From assembly GCF_019097595.1 (NCBI RefSeq), contig NC_080718.1, positions 14,550,157-14,614,156 of the forward strand: a stretch of 64,000 nt of DNA. Direction: 5' to 3'. This document shows, piece by piece, positions 63,536-64,000 of this stretch. The notes under the pieces are model-generated. The model was not told the DNA's origin. It saw nothing but the letters and a program-made list of their open reading frames with translations, and did no database searches. Position 1 is the first letter of the stretch. Every line of letters begins with the position of its first letter. The position numbers and the translations under genes were made by a program. The stretch is from Hemibagrus wyckioides. Taxonomy: Eukaryota; Chordata; Actinopteri; Siluriformes; Bagridae.

Positions 63536-64000
63536 TAACCACATTTTAATCATATCTTAGAGGAGGGTGGACTTCCCTTATAGTTTTAAAATAATCGCTT
63601 ATGACTTAATGTTAATGTTTGGTGGCTGTGAGACCTAACAAACTGTATGTTATCATCATAGTATCTCAGGATTGGATACTTGGTCACCTAAGCACCCTCT
63701 TCCTCTGACTTCCTGCTTAGACGCATCCACTTCGACCACAAATGACAAGTGACAGTTCAGGATGATGCATGATGGGAGCTGGAACATTACTGAGGGAAAT
63801 GAATGCCTCTTTAACAGCTGGACACCAGAACAAACAGGGCTTGCCAAAATAGCCCTCATTTAATCTGCACGCTCCTCCAGGCTAGCAGATCAGAATATCA
63901 TTGATGTAAACTACAACAAATCTGTGGAACATGTCGTGAAAGATGACTAGTGACAATGAACTGGAACAAGGTTAGCACTGGCCAAGCCAAACAGCATAAC
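63536..64000. other. Intergenic sequence, nothing recognised
   Basis: Unique sequence up to the window end; no coding or mobile signature. Confidence 0.5.

Overview
The window is vertebrate genomic DNA, almost certainly from a teleost and probably an ostariophysan such as a catfish. The evidence is spliced exons separated by kilobase introns, Tc1-like transposons in every state of decay, Ty3/gypsy relics, several tRNA-derived SINE families and abundant (TA)n, (GT)n, (GATA)n and pentanucleotide microsatellites. Nothing bacterial or viral in organisation is present: no operons, no CRISPR array, no intact long reading frame.

Layout. 1-15.9 kb: the 3' part of one protein gene on the + strand, five exons (1527-1624, 4715-4853, 7848-7931, 9554-9710, 15765-15816) joined by GT/AG introns in consistent phase. 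They encode the last roughly 175 residues of an SLC46-family (proton-coupled folate transporter-like) membrane transporter; upstream exons lie outside the window. Its introns hold a nearly intact Tc1 element (5387-6633) flanked by (TA)n arrays, a truncated Tc1-derived MITE, an older Tc1 relic and a SINE. 16-64 kb: I recognise no protein-coding exon. This region behaves as a gene desert built from unique AT-rich sequence, some of which looks like conserved non-coding sequence, plus mobile elements: Tc1-like copies or relics at 27.3-29.4, 35.3-36.5, 41.2-42.7, 44.8-45.1, 45.6-46.1 and 53.5-53.8 kb; Ty3/gypsy pol relics at 20.0-20.9 kb (-) and 54.0-55.8 kb (+); SINEs at 19.1, 22.4, 35.8, 36.8, 37.0, 55.3 and 63.4 kb.

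The strongest observations are: three insertions of one tRNA-Glu-headed SINE family, all antisense and all flanked by short direct repeats, two of them nested inside older transposons; two copies of a catalytic-domain-less Tc1 derivative; a 72-nt near-perfect hairpin at 37361-37432 that no recognised element explains; and a hierarchical repeat at 32.35-33.07 kb. I found no convincing new multi-gene system. All family assignments are by reading and from memory of the families; no database search was run.
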